Part shown: positions 1-7,084 of the stretch, in pieces
Numbering within the stretch: position 1 is the stretch's first letter
Layout: the number at the start of each line of letters is the position of its first letter
Source of the DNA: Bacteroidales bacterium
GTDB taxonomy: Bacteria; Bacteroidota; Bacteroidia; Bacteroidales; UBA932
Assembly: GCA_017428945.1 (NCBI GenBank)
Contig: JAFRPW010000036.1
Span: forward strand, 186,001 to 250,000
Direction: 5' to 3'
DNA length: 64,000 nt
Made by a program: the position numbers and the translations under genes
Notes under the pieces: generated by a model
The model's database searches: none
The model's input: only the letters and a program-made list of their open reading frames with translations
What the model was told of the DNA's origin: nothing

Positions 1-483
1 GAAATAATCGACACTCGCAGAAAGATTGTTGACTTGACCAAAAGCATCGGCCATATTCCTGTAAATCAATCCCAAATAGTGACTGTCTCTCTTCTTCTCC
101 GCAATTTGTAAGGCTTTCTCGAAAAAAATAATCGCTGATGGAAACGCCTTCTTGTTCATCTGAATCCTTCCCATATAATACAAAGCCATCATGTATTCAT
201 GCGAGTTCGAGTGCCCAGAATAATACTCAACCACTTTATCCATCAAGGAGTCAGAGTATACATCAATATAGTTTTTGTCTAGTGACGCGCTATAATACAA
301 AGTAAAACGCGCCTTCTGTCTTTTGCTTATTAATGCGGAGGTATCTATACTTTGTAGGATTCTTAAAGTGCTGTCCGGCATTGTATCAAAGAGTGCAATT
401 GCCCTGTCCAGTGACTTTCTCTCAACGGATTGAGTGCACCCGAATAAAACTGCCAGCAATAATGGTAAGATGAATGACCTCAT
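1..483 (-). CDS. TPR/HTH membrane regulator, N-terminal part
   Basis: Only the first 161 codons lie in the window; the gene runs off the left edge. The start is the ATG at 483, followed by a lipoprotein-type signal (MRSFILPLLLAVLFGC, Cys at residue 16). The remainder is helical and TPR-like. It resembles residue by residue the N-terminal part of the 587-residue regulator at 34123-35886, for example in the stretches SASLDKNYIDV against SMALDKCYIDT and HYLGLIYRNMA against HYLGLAARNIA. By that likeness it should continue into a transmembrane segment, a coiled coil and a LuxR-like HTH. It is divergent from the small secreted peptide at 687, which is probably its target. The full domain layout is inferred from the paralogue. 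Confidence 0.75.
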   Translation of the reverse strand, partial: MRSFILPLLLAVLFGCTQSVERKSLDRAIALFDTMPDSTLRILQSIDTSALISKRQKARFTLYYSASLDKNYIDVYSDSLMDKVVEYYSGHSNSHEYMMALYYMGRIQMNKKAFPSAIIFFEKALQIAEKKRDSHYLGLIYRNMADAFGQVNNLSASVDYF

Positions 484-555
484 AACGAAAGAATCTCTTT
501 TTGTTACGTTCAAATATACTCAATTACCACGACACTTAAGCATAATATGGCAAAT

Positions 556-656
556 TGTAATGCCCGCAATTATTATATCGACTGATAATCAGGTGTTTAG
601 GCCATACAAATTGTAACGGCTAATTTTGTGATGTTTACAAAAACTTTACTAAACTT
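556..656 (+). promoter_or_regulatory. Promoter and putative regulator boxes upstream of 687
   Basis: This AT-rich gap between divergent genes holds TGTAAT at 556-561 and TGTAAC at 612-617. A TTTG at 625-628 (-33) and TAAACTTG at 649-656 (one mismatch to the TAnnTTTG -7 element) follow, 20 bases apart. The same layout occurs at 35897-35997 in front of the operon next to the paralogous regulator. The boxes are therefore candidate binding sites for these regulators. This rests on two sites only. Confidence 0.45.
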
Positions 657-686
657 GTAAAACCGGATTACTAATCTTTTAAACAA

Positions 687-791
687 ATGAAAACAATTAT
701 CAAGTATTTGATGCTGAGTCTTCCAGCACTTTTAATGTCTGCCTCCTTTGCGTTGTGCAATTCCTCAAATGATGAAGAAAAAATTCAATAG
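687..791 (+). CDS. Small secreted peptide (34 aa)
   Basis: The ORF has an ATG at 687 and a TAG at 789-791. It encodes a basic N-terminus (MKTIIKYLM), a hydrophobic stretch rich in Leu, Ala and Ser, and a short acidic tail ending DDEEKIQ or similar. It therefore looks like a signal peptide with a very short mature part. It lies 23 bases before the lipoprotein gene at 815, so the two are probably cotranscribed. Small secreted peptides beside TPR/HTH regulators are common in Bacteroidales, but no family can be named here. The promoter-like sequence upstream supports expression. Confidence 0.5.
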   Translation: MKTIIKYLMLSLPALLMSASFALCNSSNDEEKIQ

Positions 792-814
792 AGCTATTTT
801 AATAATCCATTGTT

Positions 815-1252
815 ATGAAAAGATGTCATTTCGTTAGTATTGTAATTGTCACTATTTGCCTTTTTGTTGGGTGCAAGGAAAAAGATGCCCCAGCATATTG
901 GCCCCTAGATGTAGAATCTGGATTTCGTTTGTTTATTGGAGTTTGTGATTATAGCTATGAAGATGATAATCCTGAAGTTTCCGTTCTTATTAATGAAGCC
1001 AATACTACTCAAGATTTTCAATTACTAGAGAAATCGGATTGTGGCGTAACTGTTGCTGGAAAACTGTATTATTATTACGATCTATCCGATGATTGGATCG
1101 GGAAAAGTGTATGTCTTGTCGTAGTATATTCATCAACTGAAAAACAATACACTACAGTTGTTGAACTTGACAATGAAAGGAACCTTTGGTTTATTGTTGA
1201 AGACAATGGCATCTGTCGTATTTCAGCACCGGTTAGTAAAGAAAACCCATAG
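815..1252 (+). CDS. Hypothetical lipoprotein (145 aa)
   Basis: The protein starts MKRCHFVSIVIVTICLFVGC, a lipoprotein signal with the lipobox ending at Cys20. The mature part is about 125 residues, acidic and rich in aromatic residues and beta-prone segments (YYYYDLSDDW, VCLVVVYSS). I recognise no family. Its base composition is much more AT-rich than recQ next to it, as for the other accessory genes in the window. It is probably in an operon with the small peptide at 687 and exposed on the outer membrane or periplasmic face. It converges on recQ across a strong stem-loop. Confidence 0.6.
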   Translation: MKRCHFVSIVIVTICLFVGCKEKDAPAYWPLDVESGFRLFIGVCDYSYEDDNPEVSVLINEANTTQDFQLLEKSDCGVTVAGKLYYYYDLSDDWIGKSVCLVVVYSSTEKQYTTVVELDNERNLWFIVEDNGICRISAPVSKENP

Positions 1253-1331
1253 AGATTCTCATTCCCTCCTGATTATAATTCCACAATAAAAAACGCAGTC
1301 GCAATTAGCTTATAATCAACATTTTAGGCAA

Positions 1332-1361
1332 CTACACCCCGGTCAAACGTCCGGGGTGTAG
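1332..1361. terminator. 11-bp stem-loop between convergent genes
   Basis: CTACACCCCGG at 1332-1342 and CCGGGGTGTAG at 1351-1361 pair perfectly around an 8-base loop. It lies between the convergent lipoprotein gene and recQ, so a two-way terminator is plausible, although neither side has a clear T-run. The 12-mer AGCTTATAATCA at 1307-1318 upstream is identical to a box in the palindromic elements at 10592 and 13722, so this may instead be a divergent member of that family. Confidence 0.45.
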
Positions 1362-1408
1362 CATGTTAAAGCGCTGTATATTAACGAGTTACGATTGCAC
1401 GCCTTGGC

Positions 1409-3607
1409 CTAGTTCACCACCTCGCAGAGGAATTTGATGCGGACGAGGCGGATCTCGAGGTCTTCGTAATCGTCTGAAAGGGCGTCGCGTGCCTCCTGGA
1501 GGGAATCCGAGGTGGCTTCGTCACGGAACCAGTCGTAGATTTCGGAAACTACTTCCGGATCCAGCTCCTCTTCAATGTAATAATTGAGGTTGACTTTGGT
1601 GCCGGTGGCCACGATGCCTTCAATTTCCGTGAGGAGTTCGTCCATGGAGAGGCCCTTGGAGGCGGCGATATCGTCCAGGGAGAGCTTGCGGTCTATGGAC
1701 TGGATGATGTAGACCTTGTTGCCGGACTTGGAGGCGACGGATTTCACGACGAAGTCGTCCGGGCGGTCTATCTCGTTCTCTTCCACATACTTGGCGATGA
1801 GGTCCACGAAGGGCTGGCCAAACTTCCGGGCCTTGCCCTCGCCCACGCCCTGGCACTTTTCCGAGAGTTCCTTAAGGGTGAGCGGATAGACTATGGTCAT
1901 GTCTTCCAGCGAAGGGTCCGAGAACACCATCCATGGCTGGAGCTTTAGCTTGCGGGAGACGTCCTTGCGGAGGTCCTTGAGCATCTTGAGGAGCATTTCG
2001 TCTCCTCCTCCGCCACCGGAAACGGGAACCGGGTCGTCTTCGTCATCATCCACGCCCTCGGAGAAAGTGCGGTCCTCCACCAGCATGACCTCGTGGGGCT
2101 TGAGGTAGAACTCCAGGCCCTTGTCCGTAGCCGTTATGAGTCCGTAATTCTCTATGTCCTTGTCCAGATAATGCATGATGAGGCCCTGGTGTATGACGGC
2201 GCACCAGAATTTGGTGTCGTGGTCCTTGCCCGCGCCGAAGAGCTCAAGCTCGTCATGCTTGTATGACTTTATCATGGCGTTGGAGACTCCTGCAAGAATG
2301 TTTGCAAGATGCTCCAGCTTGAAGTGCTCCTTGAGTGTGTCTATGAGCTCTATCACAAGGCACAGCTCTTCCCGGCCGTCGAAGCGGGCCTTGGGATGGA
2401 GGCAGTTGTCGCAGCAGCCGCAGTTGTCCTGAAGGTAGTCTTCCCCAAAGTAGTTGAGAAGAAGCTTGCGGCGGCACTGGCTGGATTCTGCATATGCAAC
2501 GGTCTCGTTCAGGAGCTGTTTCCCTATTTCCTGCTCGCTTACCGGCTTTCCCTGCATGAACTTCTCCAGCTTCTGGATGTCTTTATAGCTGTAGTATGTT
2601 ATGCAGATGCCCTCCTGGCCGTCACGGCCGGCGCGGCCGGTTTCCTGATAGTAGCCCTCAATGCTCTTTGGAATGTCGTAATGAATGACGAAACGGACGT
2701 TCTGCTTGTCGATTCCCATGCCGAAGGCTATGGTGGCCACAATGACATCTATCTCCTCCATCAGGAACTTGTCCTGGTTCTCCGCCCTTGTCTTTGCGTC
2801 CAGACCGGCGTGGTACGGAAGGGCCTTGATGCCGTTTATGGCCAGCACCTGGGCCAGCTCCTCTACCTTCTTGCGGCTGAGGCAGTAGATGATGCCGCTC
2901 TTGCCGGGATTCTGGCGGATGAAGCGGATTATGTCCTTCTCCGGCTCCACCTTGTCCCTGACCTCATAGTAAAGGTTGGGACGATTGAAGGAGCTGCGGA
3001 ATATGGTGGCGTCCAGGATGCGGAGGTTCTTGAGGATATCGGACTGGACCTTGGGCGTGGCGGTGGCGGTGAGGGCGATGATGGGAGCGGGCTGGATCTC
3101 GTCCACGATGGAGCGGATCTTGCGGTATTCCGGACGGAAATCGTGCCCCCATTCGGAGATGCAATGGGCCTCGTCTACCGCGTAGAAGGAAATCTTTATC
3201 TCCTTTAGAAGGTCTATGTTCTCCTGCTTGGTGAGGGACTCCGGGGCAACGTAAAGAAGCTTTGTGACGCCGCTCACGAGGTCCTGCCTCACCTCTCCTA
3301 TCTGGATGCGGCTGAGGGAGGAATTGAGGAAGTGGGCGATGCCGACGTCTCCGGAAACGAAGCCGCGGATGGCGTCCACCTGGTTTTTCATGAGGGCGAT
3401 GAGCGGGGAAATCACGATTGCGGTGCCTTCCATAAGGAGGGCGGGTAACTGGTAGCACAGGGATTTTCCGCCGCCTGTGGGCATGAGGACGAAGGCGTTG
3501 CCGCCGTCGGTGAGATGCTTAATGACTCTCTCCTGATCCCCTTTGAAGGCGTCGTAGCCGAAGAATGTCTTCAGTTTTTCGTGTATGGCAGACGATGAAA
3601 CGGACAT
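1409..3607 (-). CDS. recQ: ATP-dependent DNA helicase RecQ
   Basis: RecQ unwinds DNA 3'-5' in recombination and fork repair. The helicase core shows Walker A (MPTGGGKS, about residues 42-49), the DEAH-type box (AVDEAHCISEWGHDF), and motif VI (QETGRAGRDGQ). A cysteine cluster (CRRKLLLNYFGED..CGCCDNC) marks the zinc-binding part of the RQC domain. A winged-helix region and an HRDC domain (about 530-610, KLKLQPWMVFSDPSLEDM) follow. An acidic, glycine-rich linker separates RQC and HRDC, and about 100 further residues extend beyond HRDC. The length (732 aa) suits Bacteroidota RecQ proteins. The start is the ATG at 3607. Confidence 0.96.
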   Translation of the reverse strand: MSVSSSAIHEKLKTFFGYDAFKGDQERVIKHLTDGGNAFVLMPTGGGKSLCYQLPALLMEGTAIVISPLIALMKNQVDAIRGFVSGDVGIAHFLNSSLSRIQIGEVRQDLVSGVTKLLYVAPESLTKQENIDLLKEIKISFYAVDEAHCISEWGHDFRPEYRKIRSIVDEIQPAPIIALTATATPKVQSDILKNLRILDATIFRSSFNRPNLYYEVRDKVEPEKDIIRFIRQNPGKSGIIYCLSRKKVEELAQVLAINGIKALPYHAGLDAKTRAENQDKFLMEEIDVIVATIAFGMGIDKQNVRFVIHYDIPKSIEGYYQETGRAGRDGQEGICITYYSYKDIQKLEKFMQGKPVSEQEIGKQLLNETVAYAESSQCRRKLLLNYFGEDYLQDNCGCCDNCLHPKARFDGREELCLVIELIDTLKEHFKLEHLANILAGVSNAMIKSYKHDELELFGAGKDHDTKFWCAVIHQGLIMHYLDKDIENYGLITATDKGLEFYLKPHEVMLVEDRTFSEGVDDDEDDPVPVSGGGGGDEMLLKMLKDLRKDVSRKLKLQPWMVFSDPSLEDMTIVYPLTLKELSEKCQGVGEGKARKFGQPFVDLIAKYVEENEIDRPDDFVVKSVASKSGNKVYIIQSIDRKLSLDDIAASKGLSMDELLTEIEGIVATGTKVNLNYYIEEELDPEVVSEIYDWFRDEATSDSLQEARDALSDDYEDLEIRLVRIKFLCEVVN

Positions 3608-3694
3608 AGGCTACTGTGATTATGGCACAATTTAGCAAAAAAAAACCTCTTTTCCAAATGATTGAAAAAAAACTGATTTCTTAAAAATTATCAC

Positions 3695-3702
3695 TATCTT
3701 TG
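3695..3702 (+). promoter_or_regulatory. -7 promoter element of the FKBP gene
   Basis: TATCTTTG matches the Bacteroidota -7 consensus TAnnTTTG. The transcript would carry a leader of roughly 55 bases, which begins with a small inverted repeat (TGCGC at 3712-3716, GCGCA at 3722-3726). No clear -33 element was seen. Confidence 0.6.
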
Positions 3703-3761
3703 CAGACTGAATGCGCAATTAGCGCAGTTTAACCGAACAATCGATTAAAGTTATATTCAAA

Positions 3762-4532
3762 ATGAAGACTCTCAAACTTTTCGCCATCGCATCGGCAGCA
3801 ATCCTGATGGTGGCTTGCAACACCTCCAAGGTGGAGGGCTCCAAGGAAGTTCGTTCCCTTCTCCCCAGCAAGGGCCAGATTGACACCACTTCCTATCTCC
3901 TGGGTGTAAACTTTGGTCTTGTCATGACCCAGAACGGTTTTGGCGAGCTCAACATGGCCCAGGTCCAGAAGGGTATGAAAGACGCCCTCAAGGCAAAGAA
4001 AGGCGAGCCCATGGACTCCGTTTTCGTACAGCAGTTCAAGATCGATCCTTCCCAGATGAACATGATCATCAACGGCTTCCTCCAGAAGCGTACCGCTTAT
4101 GAAGGCGCCCTGAACAAGGAGAAAGGCGATGCTTTCCGCAAGGACTTCTATGTGAAGAACAGTGCTGACTCCACCGCTTCCGGTATCGTCTACCTCATCC
4201 AGGATTCCGGTTCCGAGGTTCACGCCGTCTCTGACCGCGACACCGTCAAGGTCAACTATCGCGGCACCCTTATCGACGGTAAGGAGTTCGATGCAAACGA
4301 AGGCATCACCTTCCCTCTGAACCGCGTCATCAAGGGCTGGACCGAGGGCATGAAACTCGTCGGCGAAGGCGGTAAGATCACCCTCGTTATCCCTGCAAAC
4401 CTCGCTTACGGCGAGCGCGGACCCCGCAACATCGGCGCCAACAGCACCCTTATCTTCGACGTTGACCTCCTTGAAGTTCACCCTTACGTAGAGCCCGTCG
4501 CAGAGCCTGCAAAACTCGCCAAGAAGAAGTAA
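3762..4532 (+). CDS. FKBP-type peptidyl-prolyl isomerase lipoprotein
   Basis: The gene encodes a 256-residue lipoprotein (MKTLKLFAIASAAILMVAC, Cys19) that should isomerise prolyl bonds during folding in the cell envelope. Residues of about 35-130 form an FKBP N-terminal dimerisation-type helical domain. The catalytic FKBP domain is C-terminal: VKVNYRGTLIDGKEFDAN, FPLNRVIKGWTEGMKLVGEG, IPANLAYGERGP and the closing LIFDVDLLEVHPY. A short lysine-rich tail follows. The DUF3127 gene begins 3 bases after the stop, so the two are likely cotranscribed. Confidence 0.92.
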   Translation: MKTLKLFAIASAAILMVACNTSKVEGSKEVRSLLPSKGQIDTTSYLLGVNFGLVMTQNGFGELNMAQVQKGMKDALKAKKGEPMDSVFVQQFKIDPSQMNMIINGFLQKRTAYEGALNKEKGDAFRKDFYVKNSADSTASGIVYLIQDSGSEVHAVSDRDTVKVNYRGTLIDGKEFDANEGITFPLNRVIKGWTEGMKLVGEGGKITLVIPANLAYGERGPRNIGANSTLIFDVDLLEVHPYVEPVAEPAKLAKKK

Positions 4533-4535
4533 GCA

Positions 4536-4958
4536 GTGGCACTGGAACTTGAAGGCACAATACGCCAGAAACTGGGCGTGCAGTCGGGTATGAGCTCCCG
4601 CGGCTCCTGGACAAAACAGGAGTTCGTGCTGGAGTACCCGGACGGCAATTACACATCCCAGGCATGTATGCTGGCCTTCGGTCAGGACAAGGTTCAGGAA
4701 CTGGACAAGTACCAGGTAGGAGACCGCGTGAAGGTTTCCTTCAACATCAAGAGCCGTGAGTACAACGGCCGCTGGTACACGGACATCCAGATTTGGCGCA
4801 TCGCCCCCGCAGGCACCGTTGCCCAGGCACCTGCAGCACCCGCTGCCCCTGCCGCCGCACCATCCGCCCCGGTCCAGACACCTCCGCCATTCCAGGCCCC
4901 GGCTCCGTCGCTTGACGACATGCCCGCCGATGACCCTTCGGACGACCTGCCGTTCTAA
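4536..4958 (+). CDS. DUF3127 protein with an SSB-like acidic tip
   Basis: The 140-residue protein starts at a GTG 3 bases after the FKBP stop. Residues 1-90 match the DUF3127 family (GTIRQKLGVQSG, SWTKQEFVLEYPDG, VKVSFNIKSREYNGRWYTDI), an OB-fold-like family of Bacteroidota of uncertain function. A disordered Ala/Pro linker follows. The protein ends SDDLPF, which copies the acidic-hydrophobic tip that bacterial SSB uses to recruit repair proteins. A single-stranded nucleic acid binding role is an inference from the fold and the tail. A rho-independent terminator follows the stop. Confidence 0.8.
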   Translation: MALELEGTIRQKLGVQSGMSSRGSWTKQEFVLEYPDGNYTSQACMLAFGQDKVQELDKYQVGDRVKVSFNIKSREYNGRWYTDIQIWRIAPAGTVAQAPAAPAAPAAAPSAPVQTPPPFQAPAPSLDDMPADDPSDDLPF

Positions 4959-4963
4959 ACAAG

Positions 4964-4991
4964 AAAAACCTCCGGATTCGGAGGTTTTTTT
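4964..4991 (+). terminator. Rho-independent terminator
   Basis: AAAACCTCCG (4965-4974) pairs with CGGAGGTTTT (4979-4988) around a four-base loop and ends in a run of seven T. It closes the FKBP-DUF3127 operon and separates it from dnaG. Confidence 0.9.
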
Positions 4992-5095
4992 GTTGCCTGC
5001 CCATCCCCTCCGCCAACCTGTCCACCAAAAACGCCAAATCCGTGGACAAACCGGCTAAAAGGGGGCGGGGATGGGTTAGTGTGCAAAAGATTTCG

Positions 5096-5103
5096 TATCT
5101 TTG
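5096..5103 (+). promoter_or_regulatory. -7 promoter element of dnaG
   Basis: TATCTTTG lies 7 bases before the dnaG ATG at 5111. Transcription would start almost at the initiation codon. This helps fix the start at 5111 rather than at the in-frame codon at 5042. Confidence 0.65.
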
Positions 5104-5110
5104 TAATCTT

Positions 5111-7084
5111 ATGATACCGAAGGAGACCATAGACCTCATTCTGGACACCGCCAAAGTAGAAGAGGTGGTGGGAGACTATGTTACCCTCAAGCGCCAGGGC
5201 GGAAGCCTGTGGGCCTGCTGCCCTTTCCATAACGAGAAGACTCCTTCCTTCCACGTAGTGCCTTCCAGAGGCATCTACAAGTGCTTTGGCTGCGGAAAGT
5301 CAGGCACTGCCGTAGGCTTTCTCATGGAGTACGAGAAACTCTCCTACTATGAAGCCCTGCGCTATCTTGCCAAGAAGTACAACATAGAGATAAAGGAAGA
5401 GGAAGAAAGCCCGGAGCAGCTGGCCGCCCGCCAGAGGTCGGAGAGCCTCATGGCCGTGAGCGAGTTCGCCCGCAAGTTCTTCTGCGACCAGCTCCAGGAA
5501 AGCGAAGGCCATGCCGTGGGCTACAGGTATTACCGCAACCGCGGCATTACGGATGCCACGATAGAGCGGTGGAGCCTTGGCTGGGCGCCTTCAGGCAGAA
5601 GCACCTTCGTAGACGCCGCCCGTGCGGCAGGCTACAAGGAAGAGTACCTTCTTGCCGCCGGCCTTGCAATAAAGACAGAGGACGACAAGCTCATCGACAA
5701 GTTCCGTGAGAGGGTCATGTTCCCCATCCACTCGGTCAGCGGGCGCGTTATAGCCTTCAGCGGCCGCACCCTCAAGGCGGAGAACCAGGCCAAGTACGTC
5801 AATTCCCCGGAGACGGAAATCTACGTCAAGAGCCGTAACCTCATGGGCATATACTTCGCCAAGAGCGAAATCGCCAAACAGGACCGCTGCATACTTGTGG
5901 AAGGCAACGTGGACGTTGTGATGATGCACCAGATGGGCATAGGGAACGTAGTTGCCTCCTGCGGCACCTCCCTCACCGAAGAGCAGATACGCCTCATAAA
6001 ACGCTTCACGGAGAACATCACCATAATGTACGACGGCGACAGCGCCGGCCTCCACGCCGCTGTAAGGGCTATCGGCCTTATCCTCAAGGAGGGCATGAAC
6101 CCGCGCGTGGTATTCCTCCCGGACGGGGACGACCCCGACTCCTACTCCCGCAAGCATACCCTGGAGGAAATCCGGGAATTCATCGCCACGCACGAGCAGG
6201 ACGGCATCGCCTTCAAGACAGACCTCCTCCTTGCCGATGCCGGCGACGACCCCGTCAAAAAGGCCAGCCTCATAAACGAGATTGCCGATACCGTTGCCGA
6301 TATCCCGGACGCAATCAAGCGCCAGGTCTACGTAGACACCGTGGCCAGGAGGTTCGGCATTGAGGCCGATATCATACAGGAGAGGGTCCACAAGACAAGG
6401 GGCAGCCTCCAGAAAAGGCGCGAGATGTCCGGTCAGGCCGGGCATGACGCAAGAACGGGTGCCCCAGAGAGCCCGTCACTGCCGTCTGAGAACCCGTCAT
6501 TGCCGGCCGGGACCGGCAATCTCCTGAACAGGGACCGGATTACAGACGCGTCGGAAAAGGAGCTTCTGGGCTTCATCGTCCGCTATGGCCGGGAGCCCCT
6601 GAACTTCGAGACGGACTCCGAGTTTTACTCACCGGACGCCGTCCAGACCGTGGCGGAATTCATTGACGATGCCCTCGCGGCCGACGACACCGTCTTCGTG
6701 AACCCTGTCTACCAGGCCGCCTACGAGGCTTACTTCGAGCAGTACGACAAAGGCATCGGCCAGGACGATATCGTCCTTGACCTGCTGAACGGAGAAAACC
6801 GGGAAATAGCCGCCGTGGTTGCAGACCTTGCCACGGAGAAATACGAGCTCACGGTGAACAACTTCTCCAACGCCCTCACCACCAAGGAGTCCTGGCTCAC
6901 CACTTTTGTTCCCCGCGCCATACTCGCCTACCACGAGAAGCGGGTAACCCTCATGCAGAACGAGCTCATGCGCCGCCTCCCGGACGCCACGCCCCAGGAG
7001 CAGACGGACATAATGGCCCGCCTTGGCAAACTGACCCAGATGAAAAAGACAATAAACCTGAAATTAGGAAGAGAAAAGAAATGA
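5111..7084 (+). CDS. dnaG: DNA primase DnaG
   Basis: DnaG makes RNA primers at the replication fork. The start at 5111 ([20 protein letters not shown]) is set by homology and by the -7 element just upstream. The N-terminal zinc ribbon is visible ([26 protein letters not shown]). The catalytic core follows, with the TOPRIM residues in [13 protein letters not shown] and [13 protein letters not shown]. The C-terminal helicase-binding region is helical. Between the core and this region sits a Pro/Ser/Gly-rich linker encoded by two opposed copies of a 25-26 bp palindrome. The stop overlaps the metG start (ATGA), so the two are translationally coupled. Confidence 0.96.
   Translation: MIPKETIDLILDTAKVEEVVGDYVTLKRQGGSLWACCPFHNEKTPSFHVVPSRGIYKCFGCGKSGTAVGFLMEYEKLSYYEALRYLAKKYNIEIKEEEESPEQLAARQRSESLMAVSEFARKFFCDQLQESEGHAVGYRYYRNRGITDATIERWSLGWAPSGRSTFVDAARAAGYKEEYLLAAGLAIKTEDDKLIDKFRERVMFPIHSVSGRVIAFSGRTLKAENQAKYVNSPETEIYVKSRNLMGIYFAKSEIAKQDRCILVEGNVDVVMMHQMGIGNVVASCGTSLTEEQIRLIKRFTENITIMYDGDSAGLHAAVRAIGLILKEGMNPRVVFLPDGDDPDSYSRKHTLEEIREFIATHEQDGIAFKTDLLLADAGDDPVKKASLINEIADTVADIPDAIKRQVYVDTVARRFGIEADIIQERVHKTRGSLQKRREMSGQAGHDARTGAPESPSLPSENPSLPAGTGNLLNRDRITDASEKELLGFIVRYGREPLNFETDSEFYSPDAVQTVAEFIDDALAADDTVFVNPVYQAAYEAYFEQYDKGIGQDDIVLDLLNGENREIAAVVADLATEKYELTVNNFSNALTTKESWLTTFVPRAILAYHEKRVTLMQNELMRRLPDATPQEQTDIMARLGKLTQMKKTINLKLGREKK
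6424..6448 (-). repeat. Intragenic palindrome copy 1 in dnaG
   Basis: Read on the minus strand this is GTCAT-GCCCGG-cct-GA-CCGGACATC, a 25-base palindrome with one stem mismatch. It lies in frame in the dnaG linker and belongs to a family also found in metG, truA, the gene at 27476 and parC. It faces copy 2, which starts 47 bases after it ends. Confidence 0.75.
6496..6521 (+). repeat. Intragenic palindrome copy 2 in dnaG
   Basis: The sequence is GTCATTGCCGG, a 6-base centre ending GA, then CCGGCAATC. The stem is perfect, and the C-to-G change at the sixth or seventh stem position is matched by the complementary change on the other arm. It encodes part of the linker (SLPAGTGNL). A degenerate half copy lies at 6475-6486. 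Confidence 0.8.

Noticed and set aside
2309-3208. A 299-codon plus-strand ORF across recQ
   Set aside because: It is a shadow of the recQ gene on the other strand, without a plausible start context or recognised domain. The recQ motifs on the minus strand are unambiguous.
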